Assembly: GCA_016213365.1 (NCBI GenBank)
Contig: JACRAP010000005.1
Coordinates: 1-41,038, forward strand
Reading direction: 5' to 3'
DNA from: Candidatus Berkelbacteria bacterium
GTDB taxonomy: Bacteria; Patescibacteriota; UBA1384; 2-12-FULL-50-11
DNA length: 41,038 nt
Position numbers and translations under genes: made by a program. The notes under the pieces are model-generated. The model worked only from the letters and a program-made list of their open reading frames with translations. It made no database searches and was not told the origin of the DNA. Shown in pieces: positions 11,147 through 18,880 of the stretch (position 1 is the stretch's first letter; every line of letters begins with the position of its first letter).

Positions 11147-12025
11147 ATTAGTGTCTTCAATTCCTAAATTTGCGTCGATTAGCGCCTCGACTATCGAATC
11201 GATGTTGCCGTCTAAAATTGCATCCATATTGTGCCAGCTCTTGTTGATACGGTGATCGGTAATTCGGCTTTGGGGGAAGTTATAGGTTCGAATTTTATCC
11301 GATCTGTCGCCGGATTTAATCATCTCGCGTCGGCTTGAACCAAGCTCGGCTTCTTGTTTTTGCTGTTCTAGCTCCCAAAGTCGGGCGCGCAGGACGCTCA
11401 TCGCTTTATCTTTATTCTTTAATTGGCTGCGTTCGTCTTGGCAGGTTACAACGATTCCGGAAGGCAAGTGAGTGATTCGAACCGCTGAGTCGGTGGTGTT
11501 TACGCCTTGACCGCCGTGACCGCCGGAGCGGTAAACATCGATTCGAAGCTGATCTTGGCGAATTTCTACGTCCACGTCTTTTGCTTCTGGTAAAACGACC
11601 ACACTAGCGGCACTAGTGTGGATTCGACCGGATTTCTCGGTTTTAGGTACCCTCTGAACACGGTGGACGCCGCCTTCGAAACGCAAATTACTGTACGCGC
11701 CGTCGCCCTTAATTAATGCGACGATAGATTTAACGCCGCCAAGCTCGGATAGGTTACTGTCTATAATTTCGAGTTTCCAGTTATTGCGCTCGGCGTAACG
11801 TTGGTACATTCGAAAGAGTTCTTTGGCAAATAACTCCGCTTCGTCGCCGCCGGTGCCGGCGCGAACCTCTAAAATAGCGTTACGCGAATTGACCGGATTT
11901 AGCTCATCCAGCTGTTTGCGCAAACTATTTACCTCTTCTTGGGCTAAAGCGCGGATATCCTTATCGTCGGTTTCCGCCAGTAACACCTCCGCCTGCTGAA
12001 GTTTTTGTTCTAACTCTTTTTCCAT
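11135..12025 (-). CDS. prfA: Peptide chain release factor 1 (N-terminally short)
   Basis: '[22 protein letters not shown]', PxT anticodon region '[14 protein letters not shown]', GGQ motif '[26 protein letters not shown]'. Confidence 0.95.
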   Translation of the reverse strand: MEKELEQKLQQAEVLLAETDDKDIRALAQEEVNSLRKQLDELNPVNSRNAILEVRAGTGGDEAELFAKELFRMYQRYAERNNWKLEIIDSNLSELGGVKSIVALIKGDGAYSNLRFEGGVHRVQRVPKTEKSGRIHTSAASVVVLPEAKDVDVEIRQDQLRIDVYRSGGHGGQGVNTTDSAVRITHLPSGIVVTCQDERSQLKNKDKAMSVLRARLWELEQQKQEAELGSSRREMIKSGDRSDKIRTYNFPQSRITDHRINKSWHNMDAILDGNIDSIVEALIDANLGIEDTNGAS

Positions 12026-12038
12026 CCCTGTAATTTTA
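12018..12038. repeat. 21-nt direct repeat, copy 1 (prfA start codon plus -10 region)
   Basis: TTTTCCATCCCTGTAATTTTA, identical to 13100-13120. Confidence 0.9.
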
Positions 12039-12140
12039 CCACGAAATCTGGCTCAAGTCGCTTGATTAGCCAAGGTAATTGTGATAATATATCGGCACAC
12101 AGAGTTTGTGCTGTGAATTCAAGTACGAGGTGTGCCAAAA

Positions 12141-12902
12141 ATGGCGAACTTTAACGTAAAAGCAATCGGAGTCCTCTGGGAGGCGCTTCAGCGCCTTGTC
12201 AACATTCCTGGAAATTCCTGGGACAACGTCTCGCGATGTGTCCAGAGAATTGTCGATGATCCTATCTATAGAAAGCAGATTCACTTGGCTATGTGTGGAC
12301 GGTTGATCGTTACCGAAATCACTCGCGATGAGTGGCTCGACCGGGAACTGAACTTCCAGGACCAGCTCAAGGAACTTGGTCTGCCGTCCGCAACCCGCGA
12401 ACAGCTCGAAGCAGCGTACAAGGAAGGATTTGGCTCCAACCATCGCTTCGTTCCGGCTGGTCTGACCCGTCAGATGCTGCTTGACGCTTCGGCGAAGGCG
12501 GGCATCAAAACCGGAACCGACTACCCGTCGGGCGAGCAGCTTCCGACCGAAGCTGGCATCTTCGAGTGCGTCCTCGCAACCTTGATGCAGCCGATGGACG
12601 CTGACCAGCGACCGTTTATGCTCGATTACAATGAGCACGAAGCTTGGTCGAAGGACCAGGGCGGCAGCGGCCTATCCAGTGCGGAAGAGGCCCAATACCT
12701 CATCCTGCGGATGAAGCTCGAATTCGGCCGAGTGCTCTTTATAGGCGGTAGGATTAGATGCCGAAATGCCGCTGGCTCCGGCGGCTCGGTCAGCGTGCGC
12801 TTCTTCGCGGGCGATGGTCTGAACGTCTACTACGGCTACCGGTCCGACCGCGGCTGGTACTATGGGTGTCTGCCCCGGAAGTTCACGGCCCTTGGGGCTT
12901 AA
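12141..12902 (+). CDS. Hypothetical protein with Gly/Ser/Tyr-rich C-terminus; compositionally distinct single-gene cassette
   Basis: ATG at 12141 with CGAGGTG upstream; visibly GC-richer codon usage than neighbours; followed immediately by a palindrome and terminator-like hairpin. Confidence 0.75.
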   Translation: MANFNVKAIGVLWEALQRLVNIPGNSWDNVSRCVQRIVDDPIYRKQIHLAMCGRLIVTEITRDEWLDRELNFQDQLKELGLPSATREQLEAAYKEGFGSNHRFVPAGLTRQMLLDASAKAGIKTGTDYPSGEQLPTEAGIFECVLATLMQPMDADQRPFMLDYNEHEAWSKDQGGSGLSSAEEAQYLILRMKLEFGRVLFIGGRIRCRNAAGSGGSVSVRFFAGDGLNVYYGYRSDRGWYYGCLPRKFTALGA

Positions 12903-12976
12903 TCCGCCAATTGGCGGATCGACCCTTTTGGCTCCTTGGTTTTTCCTCTCACGAGGGAAGGCCGGGGAGCTTCTTT
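12903..12976 (+). terminator. 18-bp palindrome followed by a terminator-like stem-loop after the cassette gene
   Basis: ATCCGCCAATTGGCGGAT (12903-12920), then GGCTCC...TTCCTCTCACGAGGGAA...GGAGCTTCTTTT. Confidence 0.7.
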
Positions 12977-13099
12977 TATTTCACGAGTTTATCGAGTTAA
13001 AATAATCGAAGATTATATTACACAAAAATTAAATAGAAACACCGTTTCTTTCGCTCATCGCCATTCGCGAATCGAAGCCATCGGGCTGACAAATCCGAC

Positions 13100-13120
13100 T
13101 TTTCCATCCCTGTAATTTTA
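13100..13120. repeat. 21-nt direct repeat, copy 2
   Basis: TTTTCCATCCCTGTAATTTTA; similarity to copy 1 continues more loosely (GCTCAA...TTAGC...GTGATAATA). Confidence 0.9.
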
Positions 13121-13319
13121 GCAGAAAAATGCTCAATTAGCAGTGATAATAGTAATAGTTTCAGGTAAATTTCAATAAACCTCGCTTACGGTTCAGTTGT
13201 TACGAAATTTACCAGCAAACTATAAGAATATGTCGGGAAGTATTGTTTTAGCAATTCTCGGTAGATTTGAGTATAAGAATAAATTTAGATATTCTTTTTA
13301 CAAATAATTATAAAAATAG

Positions 13320-13342
13320 GGGGCCGCAGAAACTGCGACCCC
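13320..13342 (-). terminator. Terminator-like hairpin, better oriented on the minus strand
   Basis: GGGGCCGCAGAAACTGCGACCCC: stem with one mismatch and AAA loop; on the minus strand it is followed by CCTATTTTTATAATT. Confidence 0.5.
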
Positions 13343-13414
13343 TTTGATCATGGCCAGGACCCCTTAGGAAGGATCCGGACTCACTGGGCGGTTAAAGAGT
13401 AACATCGAACGCCC

Positions 13415-13443
13415 TTGATTGCAATACGGCGGTTTGCTATAAT
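13415..13443 (+). promoter_or_regulatory. Promoter for rpmE (TTGATT-17-TGC TATAAT)
   Basis: -35 TTGATT 13415-13420, 17-nt spacer, -10 TATAAT 13438-13443, ATG at 13456. Confidence 0.7.
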
Positions 13444-13455
13444 TTTCAGGTATCA

Positions 13456-13677
13456 ATGAAAAAAGACACTCACCCACAATATTTTAAAGCCAAAGCCGTC
13501 TGTTCTTGCGGTAATACTTTTGAAATCGGCGCAACCGTTAGCGATTACCGATTGGAAATTTGCTCGAACTGCCACCCGATGTACACCGGTAAAATGAAGA
13601 TGGTAGACACCGCCGGTCGCTTAGATCGCTTTAAGATGCGTTTAGAAAAAGCCCAAACCAAGGAGAAAACTAACTAA
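13456..13677 (+). CDS. rpmE: 50S ribosomal protein bL31
   Basis: 'MKKDTHPQYFKAKAVCSCGNTFEIGATVSDYRLEICSNCHPMYTGKMKMVDTAGRLDRF' with the Cys quartet. Confidence 0.95.
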   Translation: MKKDTHPQYFKAKAVCSCGNTFEIGATVSDYRLEICSNCHPMYTGKMKMVDTAGRLDRFKMRLEKAQTKEKTN

Positions 13678-14537
13678 TGACAATCCCAACCTTACTAGAA
13701 TTAGCCGAAGCCGGCGCTCATTTCGGTCATCATCGTTCGCTCGTTTCGCCAAAAGCGCGCAAATTTGTTTTCGATATCAGAAGTAACGTCGCCTTAATTA
13801 ACCTTGAAGAAACGCAAAAAGCGATCGAAACTGCGCAAAAAATAATTACAGATGCACAAAAAAACAATCAATTAATTCTATTTGTTGGCACAAAACGATC
13901 AATTCGTAATATGGTAAAAGAGGCGGCAAATGCCATCGGCGCATCGTTTATCACCGAACGTTGGTACGGCGGCACGCTAACCAATTTCGAAAGTATTAAA
14001 GAAAACATTAAAAGAATGAACGATTTGCGAGAATTCTTAACTAGCGAAAAAGCGGCAAAACTTAGCAAAAAAGAGCGATTAACTTTCGAGCGCAAACTCC
14101 ACCGCTACGAACGCTTTTTAGGCGGCGTATCCAAGCTAAATAAAATGCCAGAATTAATTATTTTGGCTAGTGCCAGCGAAGATAATATCGCTATTGCAGA
14201 AGCAAACCAACTCAACGTACCAGTTATGGCGATTACCGATACCGATATCAACCCAACCAAAATCGATTTCCCAATTCCAGCTAACGACGACGCGCCGAAG
14301 GCAATCGAGCTTATTTTAAACGCAATTATTTCTGCGCCTACAAAGGCAAATTCAGAAAAAGTTGAAGAAGCTTCAACGGATGAAGTTTCTAAAGCAGTAG
14401 AAGAAAAGATCGAGAAAAAAGCGGTCACAAAAAAATCAACAAAAAAAACTACCGCCAAAAAAACAGTAGTCAAAAAAGCTCCAGCTAAAAAAGCCGAAAA
14501 GAAAGAAGTTAAGAAAGCAAGCATTAAGAAAAAATGA
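13677..14537 (+). CDS. rpsB: 30S ribosomal protein uS2 with Lys/Ala-rich C-terminal extension
   Basis: 'LLEAGAHFGHHRSLVSPKARKFVF', 'FVGTKRSIRNMVKEAA', 'RWYGGTLTNF', 'VPVMAITDTDINP'. Confidence 0.96.
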   Translation: MTIPTLLELAEAGAHFGHHRSLVSPKARKFVFDIRSNVALINLEETQKAIETAQKIITDAQKNNQLILFVGTKRSIRNMVKEAANAIGASFITERWYGGTLTNFESIKENIKRMNDLREFLTSEKAAKLSKKERLTFERKLHRYERFLGGVSKLNKMPELIILASASEDNIAIAEANQLNVPVMAITDTDINPTKIDFPIPANDDAPKAIELILNAIISAPTKANSEKVEEASTDEVSKAVEEKIEKKAVTKKSTKKTTAKKTVVKKAPAKKAEKKEVKKASIKKK

Positions 14538-14986
14538 TAACAGTCGATCAAATTAAAGCGCTTCGCGCAAAAACAGGTTTAGGAGTTAGCGACGTTAAAG
14601 CGGCACTAGAGGCATCTGGTGGCGACGAAGAAAAAGCAATCGCTTGGCTTAAAGAAAAAGGGTTATCAACCGTCGCTAAAAAAGCCGACCGTTCAACTTC
14701 GCAGGGCTTAATCGACGCCTACGTTCACTCCGGCCGCATCGGCACATTAGTAGAAGTTAGTTGCGAAACCGATTTTGTTGCCAGAAACGAAGATTTTAAA
14801 GCTTTCGTACACGATATCGCCTTACAAGTTGCGTCGATGAACCCTCAAAACGTAGAGGAGCTGTTAAAGCAAGAATTTTTCAAAGACCCATCAAAAACCA
14901 TTCAAGATTACCTAAACGAAGTAATCGCTAAAATCGGTGAAAATATGAAAATCAACCGATTCGTACGCATCGAACTTGGCGAGTAA
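14534..14986 (+). CDS. tsf: Elongation factor Ts (short form)
   Basis: 'IKALRAKTGLGVSDVKAALEASGGDEEKAIAWLKEKG', 'VEVSCETDFVARNEDF'. Confidence 0.95.
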   Translation: MITVDQIKALRAKTGLGVSDVKAALEASGGDEEKAIAWLKEKGLSTVAKKADRSTSQGLIDAYVHSGRIGTLVEVSCETDFVARNEDFKAFVHDIALQVASMNPQNVEELLKQEFFKDPSKTIQDYLNEVIAKIGENMKINRFVRIELGE

Positions 14987-15021
14987 TTTTATTGTCTAAA
15001 CTTTTCTGGTAGATTTTAATT

Positions 15022-15705
15022 ATGGTCAAACCAGAACCGATAAAAATATTTAAAACGTCTTGGGACGGATTCAAACAAAACTGGATATTTTGGACTATTA
15101 TAGGGGTAATTTTTACGTTAATTAAATTACCGATCGAGGGAATTAGCAAAGAGGAATTTAATTCCAATATGATGCTTGGCCCGTTATTTGGAGTGAGCAT
15201 GACGGTTTTTGCGCTAAATGCGCTAGTTATGCCGTTTATTTACGGACCCGCGCTGCTTACGGCCGAGAAAAAAGACGTTAATCAAGAATTTTTTAAACGC
15301 ACTATAATCGTTTACCTAAAACTGATCGGTTACGGCTTAATTTATATGATTATGGTAACGATTGGTTTAATAGCGTTAATATTCCCGGGCGTTTACCTGG
15401 GAGCACGTTATAGTATGGGGTTCTATTTTATCTACAACAACCCGAAAATCGGATTTTTTGATGCGTTCACAAAAAGCTCGCAAATAACTGAAGGTAAAAC
15501 GCTTAGTATTTTTACTAGTTGGTTTTTTGTAGGCCTGATTGCAAATATTTTTAGTTCAATAATTATTGAAGCAGCCGTCTTGATAACAGGTTTTTCGCTC
15601 GCGCAAACAATACAATACCTAATAGAAGTTGTAGCTTCGACTGTATCGAACAGTTTCCCGGCAATTGCAGCCGCGGCGATTTATCTACAAATAAAGAAGA
15701 AATAA
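15022..15705 (+). CDS. Polytopic membrane protein of unknown function
   Basis: 227 aa, several hydrophobic segments, extended -10 box upstream. Confidence 0.75.
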   Translation: MVKPEPIKIFKTSWDGFKQNWIFWTIIGVIFTLIKLPIEGISKEEFNSNMMLGPLFGVSMTVFALNALVMPFIYGPALLTAEKKDVNQEFFKRTIIVYLKLIGYGLIYMIMVTIGLIALIFPGVYLGARYSMGFYFIYNNPKIGFFDAFTKSSQITEGKTLSIFTSWFFVGLIANIFSSIIIEAAVLITGFSLAQTIQYLIEVVASTVSNSFPAIAAAAIYLQIKKK

Positions 15706-15743
15706 CACTACCGAAACCAAATCAGATTTGGTAAAGTGTCGTT

Positions 15744-16283
15744 ATGAATATTAAACAACTAATGGAACAAGCAGTAGTTGCTCTGGAAGAAGATTTGCGC
15801 ACGCTTCGACCAGGACGAGCGTCGTCGGATTTAGTTGGTACGCTTCCCGTATCTGCTTACGGTAGTAGTTCGCAGATTAACGCTCTTGCCGCGATCTCTG
15901 CCAACGAACAAGGACAGCTTATTATTTCTCCTTGGGACAAAAGTGTTATCGGGGCGGTTGAAAACGCAATACGCGATAGTCAGCTCGGTTTTTCGGTAAT
16001 TAACGAGGGCGCGCAACTTCGCCTAACTTTACCGCCGATGAGCCAAGAAAGGCGGATGGAGTTTGTAAAATTAACCCAACAAAAAGGCGAAGCAACTCGT
16101 ATCAAACTTCGTCAAATTCGCACCGATGCCCTGCAAGACGCAAACCGTAAAAAAACTTGCGGCGAAATCCGCGAAGACGAGCTTACGCGCTTAACAAAAG
16201 ATCTTAACGAAGCGATCGATCATGCAAATACCAAAATAAAGCAAGCCGTAGAGGCCAAAGAGAAAGAACTTTTAAACGTATAA
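15744..16283 (+). CDS. frr: Ribosome recycling factor
   Basis: 'LEEDLRTLRPGRASSDLV', 'AIRDSQLGFSVINEGAQLRLTLPPMSQERRMEFVKL'. Confidence 0.95.
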   Translation: MNIKQLMEQAVVALEEDLRTLRPGRASSDLVGTLPVSAYGSSSQINALAAISANEQGQLIISPWDKSVIGAVENAIRDSQLGFSVINEGAQLRLTLPPMSQERRMEFVKLTQQKGEATRIKLRQIRTDALQDANRKKTCGEIREDELTRLTKDLNEAIDHANTKIKQAVEAKEKELLNV

Positions 16284-17372
16284 ATGATTATAACAACGCT
16301 CGTTTTCCTGTTGATTATCGGCATACTGGTGTTCGTGCACGAACTCGGGCATTTTTTAGTAGCAAAACGCAACGGCATTCTGGTTGAAGAGTTTGCCTTT
16401 GGTTTTAAACCACGGCTTTGGGGCAAAAAAATCGGCGAAACAGTTTATGCGATTAATTTAATCCCGCTTGGCGGCTACGTAAAACTTTACGGCGAAGGCG
16501 AGGGCGAAACAGGCGAGCGATCGTTCAAAAACAAAACCCTGTTTCAGCGATTTCAAGTTTTAGTGGCTGGCTCGGCGATGAACTTGATGCTTGGATTTTT
16601 AGTGCTGACAATCCTTTTTGGCGTCGGTTTCCAGCCGATTTTTCCAGGAGTAGGCGATAACCCATTTATTAAAGAAGCGCCTAGCGTTGTAATCGAACAA
16701 ATTGCACCCAATTCGCCGGCGTCACTCTCCGGATTACAACCGGGCGACAGAGTTGTAACGCTAGACGGTAATAAAGCGAGTATTTACGAGCTTATTGCAT
16801 ACGTAAGTCAAAATATCGGCAAAGAAGTAACGTTAGTTGTTAACAGAAACGGCACCGAAATTACTAAAAAACTTCTTGCTAGAAAAGAATATCCGCAAGG
16901 TCAGGGGCCGCTGGGGATAGCATTAGAAAATGCTGGCGAAGCAAAAAGTAGTATTTTGCTTGCTCCGGCCTCGGGTGCGTACGAAACCGGAAAAGTTATC
17001 GGATTGTCGGTAAAGGGATTTGCACTTTTTGTTAAGGATTTAGTTGTAAAGCAAGAAGTTTCAGACGACGTTACTGGTTTAATCGGTGTTGGGGCGGTAA
17101 CCGGTGTTGCTAGGCGGATGGGGATAGAATACTTAGCACAACTGCTTGTTGTGATAAGTATTGGACTTGGTGTAATAAATCTAATGCCGATAATGCCGCT
17201 TGATGGCGGACACGTGGTGGCACTAGGATATCAGAAAGTGTTTGGCCGACCACTAAGCGAAAAACAAATGGGCTACTTTGTAACTTTTGGCTTGGCGTTT
17301 GTAATTTTAATGTTTCTAGTAGTAACCTATAAAGACTTTATCCGCTTCGACGTGCTAAATCGATTATTCTAA
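16284..17372 (+). CDS. rseP: RseP-like M50 site-2 metalloprotease with PDZ
   Basis: 'FVHELGHFLVAKRNGILVEEFAFGF', PDZ 'PNSPASLSGLQPGDRVVTLDG', 'LMPIMPLDGGHVV'. Confidence 0.93.
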   Translation: MIITTLVFLLIIGILVFVHELGHFLVAKRNGILVEEFAFGFKPRLWGKKIGETVYAINLIPLGGYVKLYGEGEGETGERSFKNKTLFQRFQVLVAGSAMNLMLGFLVLTILFGVGFQPIFPGVGDNPFIKEAPSVVIEQIAPNSPASLSGLQPGDRVVTLDGNKASIYELIAYVSQNIGKEVTLVVNRNGTEITKKLLARKEYPQGQGPLGIALENAGEAKSSILLAPASGAYETGKVIGLSVKGFALFVKDLVVKQEVSDDVTGLIGVGAVTGVARRMGIEYLAQLLVVISIGLGVINLMPIMPLDGGHVVALGYQKVFGRPLSEKQMGYFVTFGLAFVILMFLVVTYKDFIRFDVLNRLF

Positions 17373-18580
17373 TGCGACGTAGTCATTTTTTTATAAAAAC
17401 AAAGCGCGACGTGGCCGCGCAAGATAGTAAGAACGCTTACTTATTAGATAAAGCCGGCTATATTAGTCAGGTTTCAAGCGGCGTTTACGCGCTGATGCCG
17501 CTAGGTTTAAGAGTAGTTCAAAAAATCGAACAGGTTGTCCGCGAAGAGATGAACGCGCTTGGTGCCAGTGAAGTTAGTTTTTCTGCGCTTCAGCCAAAGG
17601 AAGTTTGGGAGCAATCCGGTCGGTTCGAGGATGAAAATTTCAAACAAATCTTATATTTCGACGAGCAGTCGCAGATGACTTTTGCGCCAACGCACGAGGA
17701 GCCGATGACAAAAGCAATTTTGGGTGCTGTTCAGTCTTACAAAGAACTGCCAGTTTTGCTTTATCAATTTCAAACCAAGTTTCGACGCGAATTGCGTGCC
17801 AAAAGCGGGTTACTGCGCGGCAGGGAATTTCGGATGAAGGATTTGTATAGCTTTCACAGCGACGCGAACGAACATAATAAGTTTTACGAATCGGCCGCCA
17901 AGGCCTATTTGAAGGTGTTTGAACGTCTTGGGCTTGAAGTTTATCGAACTAAAGCCAGTGGCGGCATTTTTACAAAACAGTTTTCAGACGAGTTTCAGGT
18001 TTTGTGCGATACCGGCGAAGACGAGCTTCTAGTAAATCATCAAACTCAAACCGGTTACAACACCGAACTGGAGGGTGAGTTAAGTGAAACTGAAAAACGT
18101 GGCTTAGAAAAAGTGCGCGGTATCGAGGTCGGTAATATTTTTCACTTAGAAAGTAAGTATTCCGATGCTTACAAATTAAAATATCAAACAAAAGAAGGTG
18201 AGCAAAAAAGCGTGATAATGGGTTCGTACGGCATTGGGATTACTCGGTTACTTGGCACGATCGCTGAAATCAGTAACGATGAGGACGGCTTAATAATGCC
18301 AGCAGTGGTAGCGCCGTTTAAAATCTACTTAATCGATTTAACTAAGGACAACCAAGGCGAAGCGATTTACAAACAGTTAATCGACGCCAAAGCGGAAGTG
18401 TTATTCGACGACAGAGACGTTTCTACCGGCGAGAAAATGTTCGACGCCGACTTAATCGGCTTGCCGATAAGGGTTGTTGTCAGTCAAAAATCGCTTGAGC
18501 AGGGCGGGGTAGAGTTGAAAAATCGCGCTCAAAAAGCAACTAAAGTTATTCCAGTCAGCGAATTATTGAAATTAGTTTAA
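17372..18580 (+). CDS. proS: Prolyl-tRNA synthetase without the long INS editing insertion
   Basis: 'YLLDKAGYISQVSSGVYALMPLGLRV', motif 2 'TFAPTHEEPMTKAI', 'LRGREFRMKDLYSFH', motif 3 'MGSYGIGITRLLGTIAE'; only 402 aa. Confidence 0.94.
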   Translation: MRRSHFFIKTKRDVAAQDSKNAYLLDKAGYISQVSSGVYALMPLGLRVVQKIEQVVREEMNALGASEVSFSALQPKEVWEQSGRFEDENFKQILYFDEQSQMTFAPTHEEPMTKAILGAVQSYKELPVLLYQFQTKFRRELRAKSGLLRGREFRMKDLYSFHSDANEHNKFYESAAKAYLKVFERLGLEVYRTKASGGIFTKQFSDEFQVLCDTGEDELLVNHQTQTGYNTELEGELSETEKRGLEKVRGIEVGNIFHLESKYSDAYKLKYQTKEGEQKSVIMGSYGIGITRLLGTIAEISNDEDGLIMPAVVAPFKIYLIDLTKDNQGEAIYKQLIDAKAEVLFDDRDVSTGEKMFDADLIGLPIRVVVSQKSLEQGGVELKNRAQKATKVIPVSELLKLV

Positions 18581-18591
18581 ATTACTATTGA

Positions 18592-18620
18592 CAGGTTAGT
18601 GGCGGGGTGTTAACCTTAAA
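18592..18620 (+). promoter_or_regulatory. Possible promoter for the micro-ORF (TTGACA-17-TAACCT)
   Basis: TTGACAGGTTAGTGGCGGGGTGTTAACCT upstream of the 18706 ORF. Confidence 0.45.
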
Positions 18621-18705
18621 ACAAGCAGAGCAATTGTTGCTTATGCGATATATATAAGCGCCCGCAAGGGCAGGCAATTTTTGCCTAGTAACTATAGGAG
18701 GTCTT

Positions 18706-18819
18706 ATGGAAGACACACAAATGCCAGTAGCAGAAGAAGGTACAGAAGAAGAGAAGACAGAAGAAATGCCAGCAGCAGGCACTGATATGCCAGAAGGTGG
18801 AGTAACACCAGAAGCGTAA
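18706..18819 (+). CDS. 37-aa acidic micro-protein MEDTQMPVAEEGTEEEKTEEMPAAGTDMPEGGVTPEA (absent from the supplied ORF list)
   Basis: Consensus SD (TAGGAGGTCTTATG), upstream hairpins, strong intrinsic terminator 18 nt downstream. Confidence 0.65.
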   Translation: MEDTQMPVAEEGTEEEKTEEMPAAGTDMPEGGVTPEA

Positions 18820-18836
18820 ATTCCTTTTAGGAATTA

Positions 18837-18867
18837 AAAAAGCCCCCGCGAAAGCGGGGGCTTTTTG
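18837..18867 (+). terminator. Intrinsic terminator
   Basis: AGCCCCCGC-GAAA-GCGGGGGCT followed by TTTTT. Confidence 0.92.
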
Positions 18868-18880
18868 GTATTATAAGTAC

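Noticed and set aside
12066-12638. 190-aa ORF antisense to the cassette gene
   Set aside because: No recognisable domain or ribosome-binding site; long open antisense frames are expected opposite GC-richer coding sequence, and the plus-strand gene has SD and terminator.
13320-13420. Possible SRP RNA (GGCCAGG...AGGAAGGA motif)
   Set aside because: The conserved bacterial SRP core (CAGGtCCGGAAGGAAGCAGC) does not match on either strand; left as an unassigned structured region.
18585-18782. 65-aa minus-strand ORF opposite the micro-protein
   Set aside because: Runs against the strong plus-strand SD and terminator signals; no RBS or domain.
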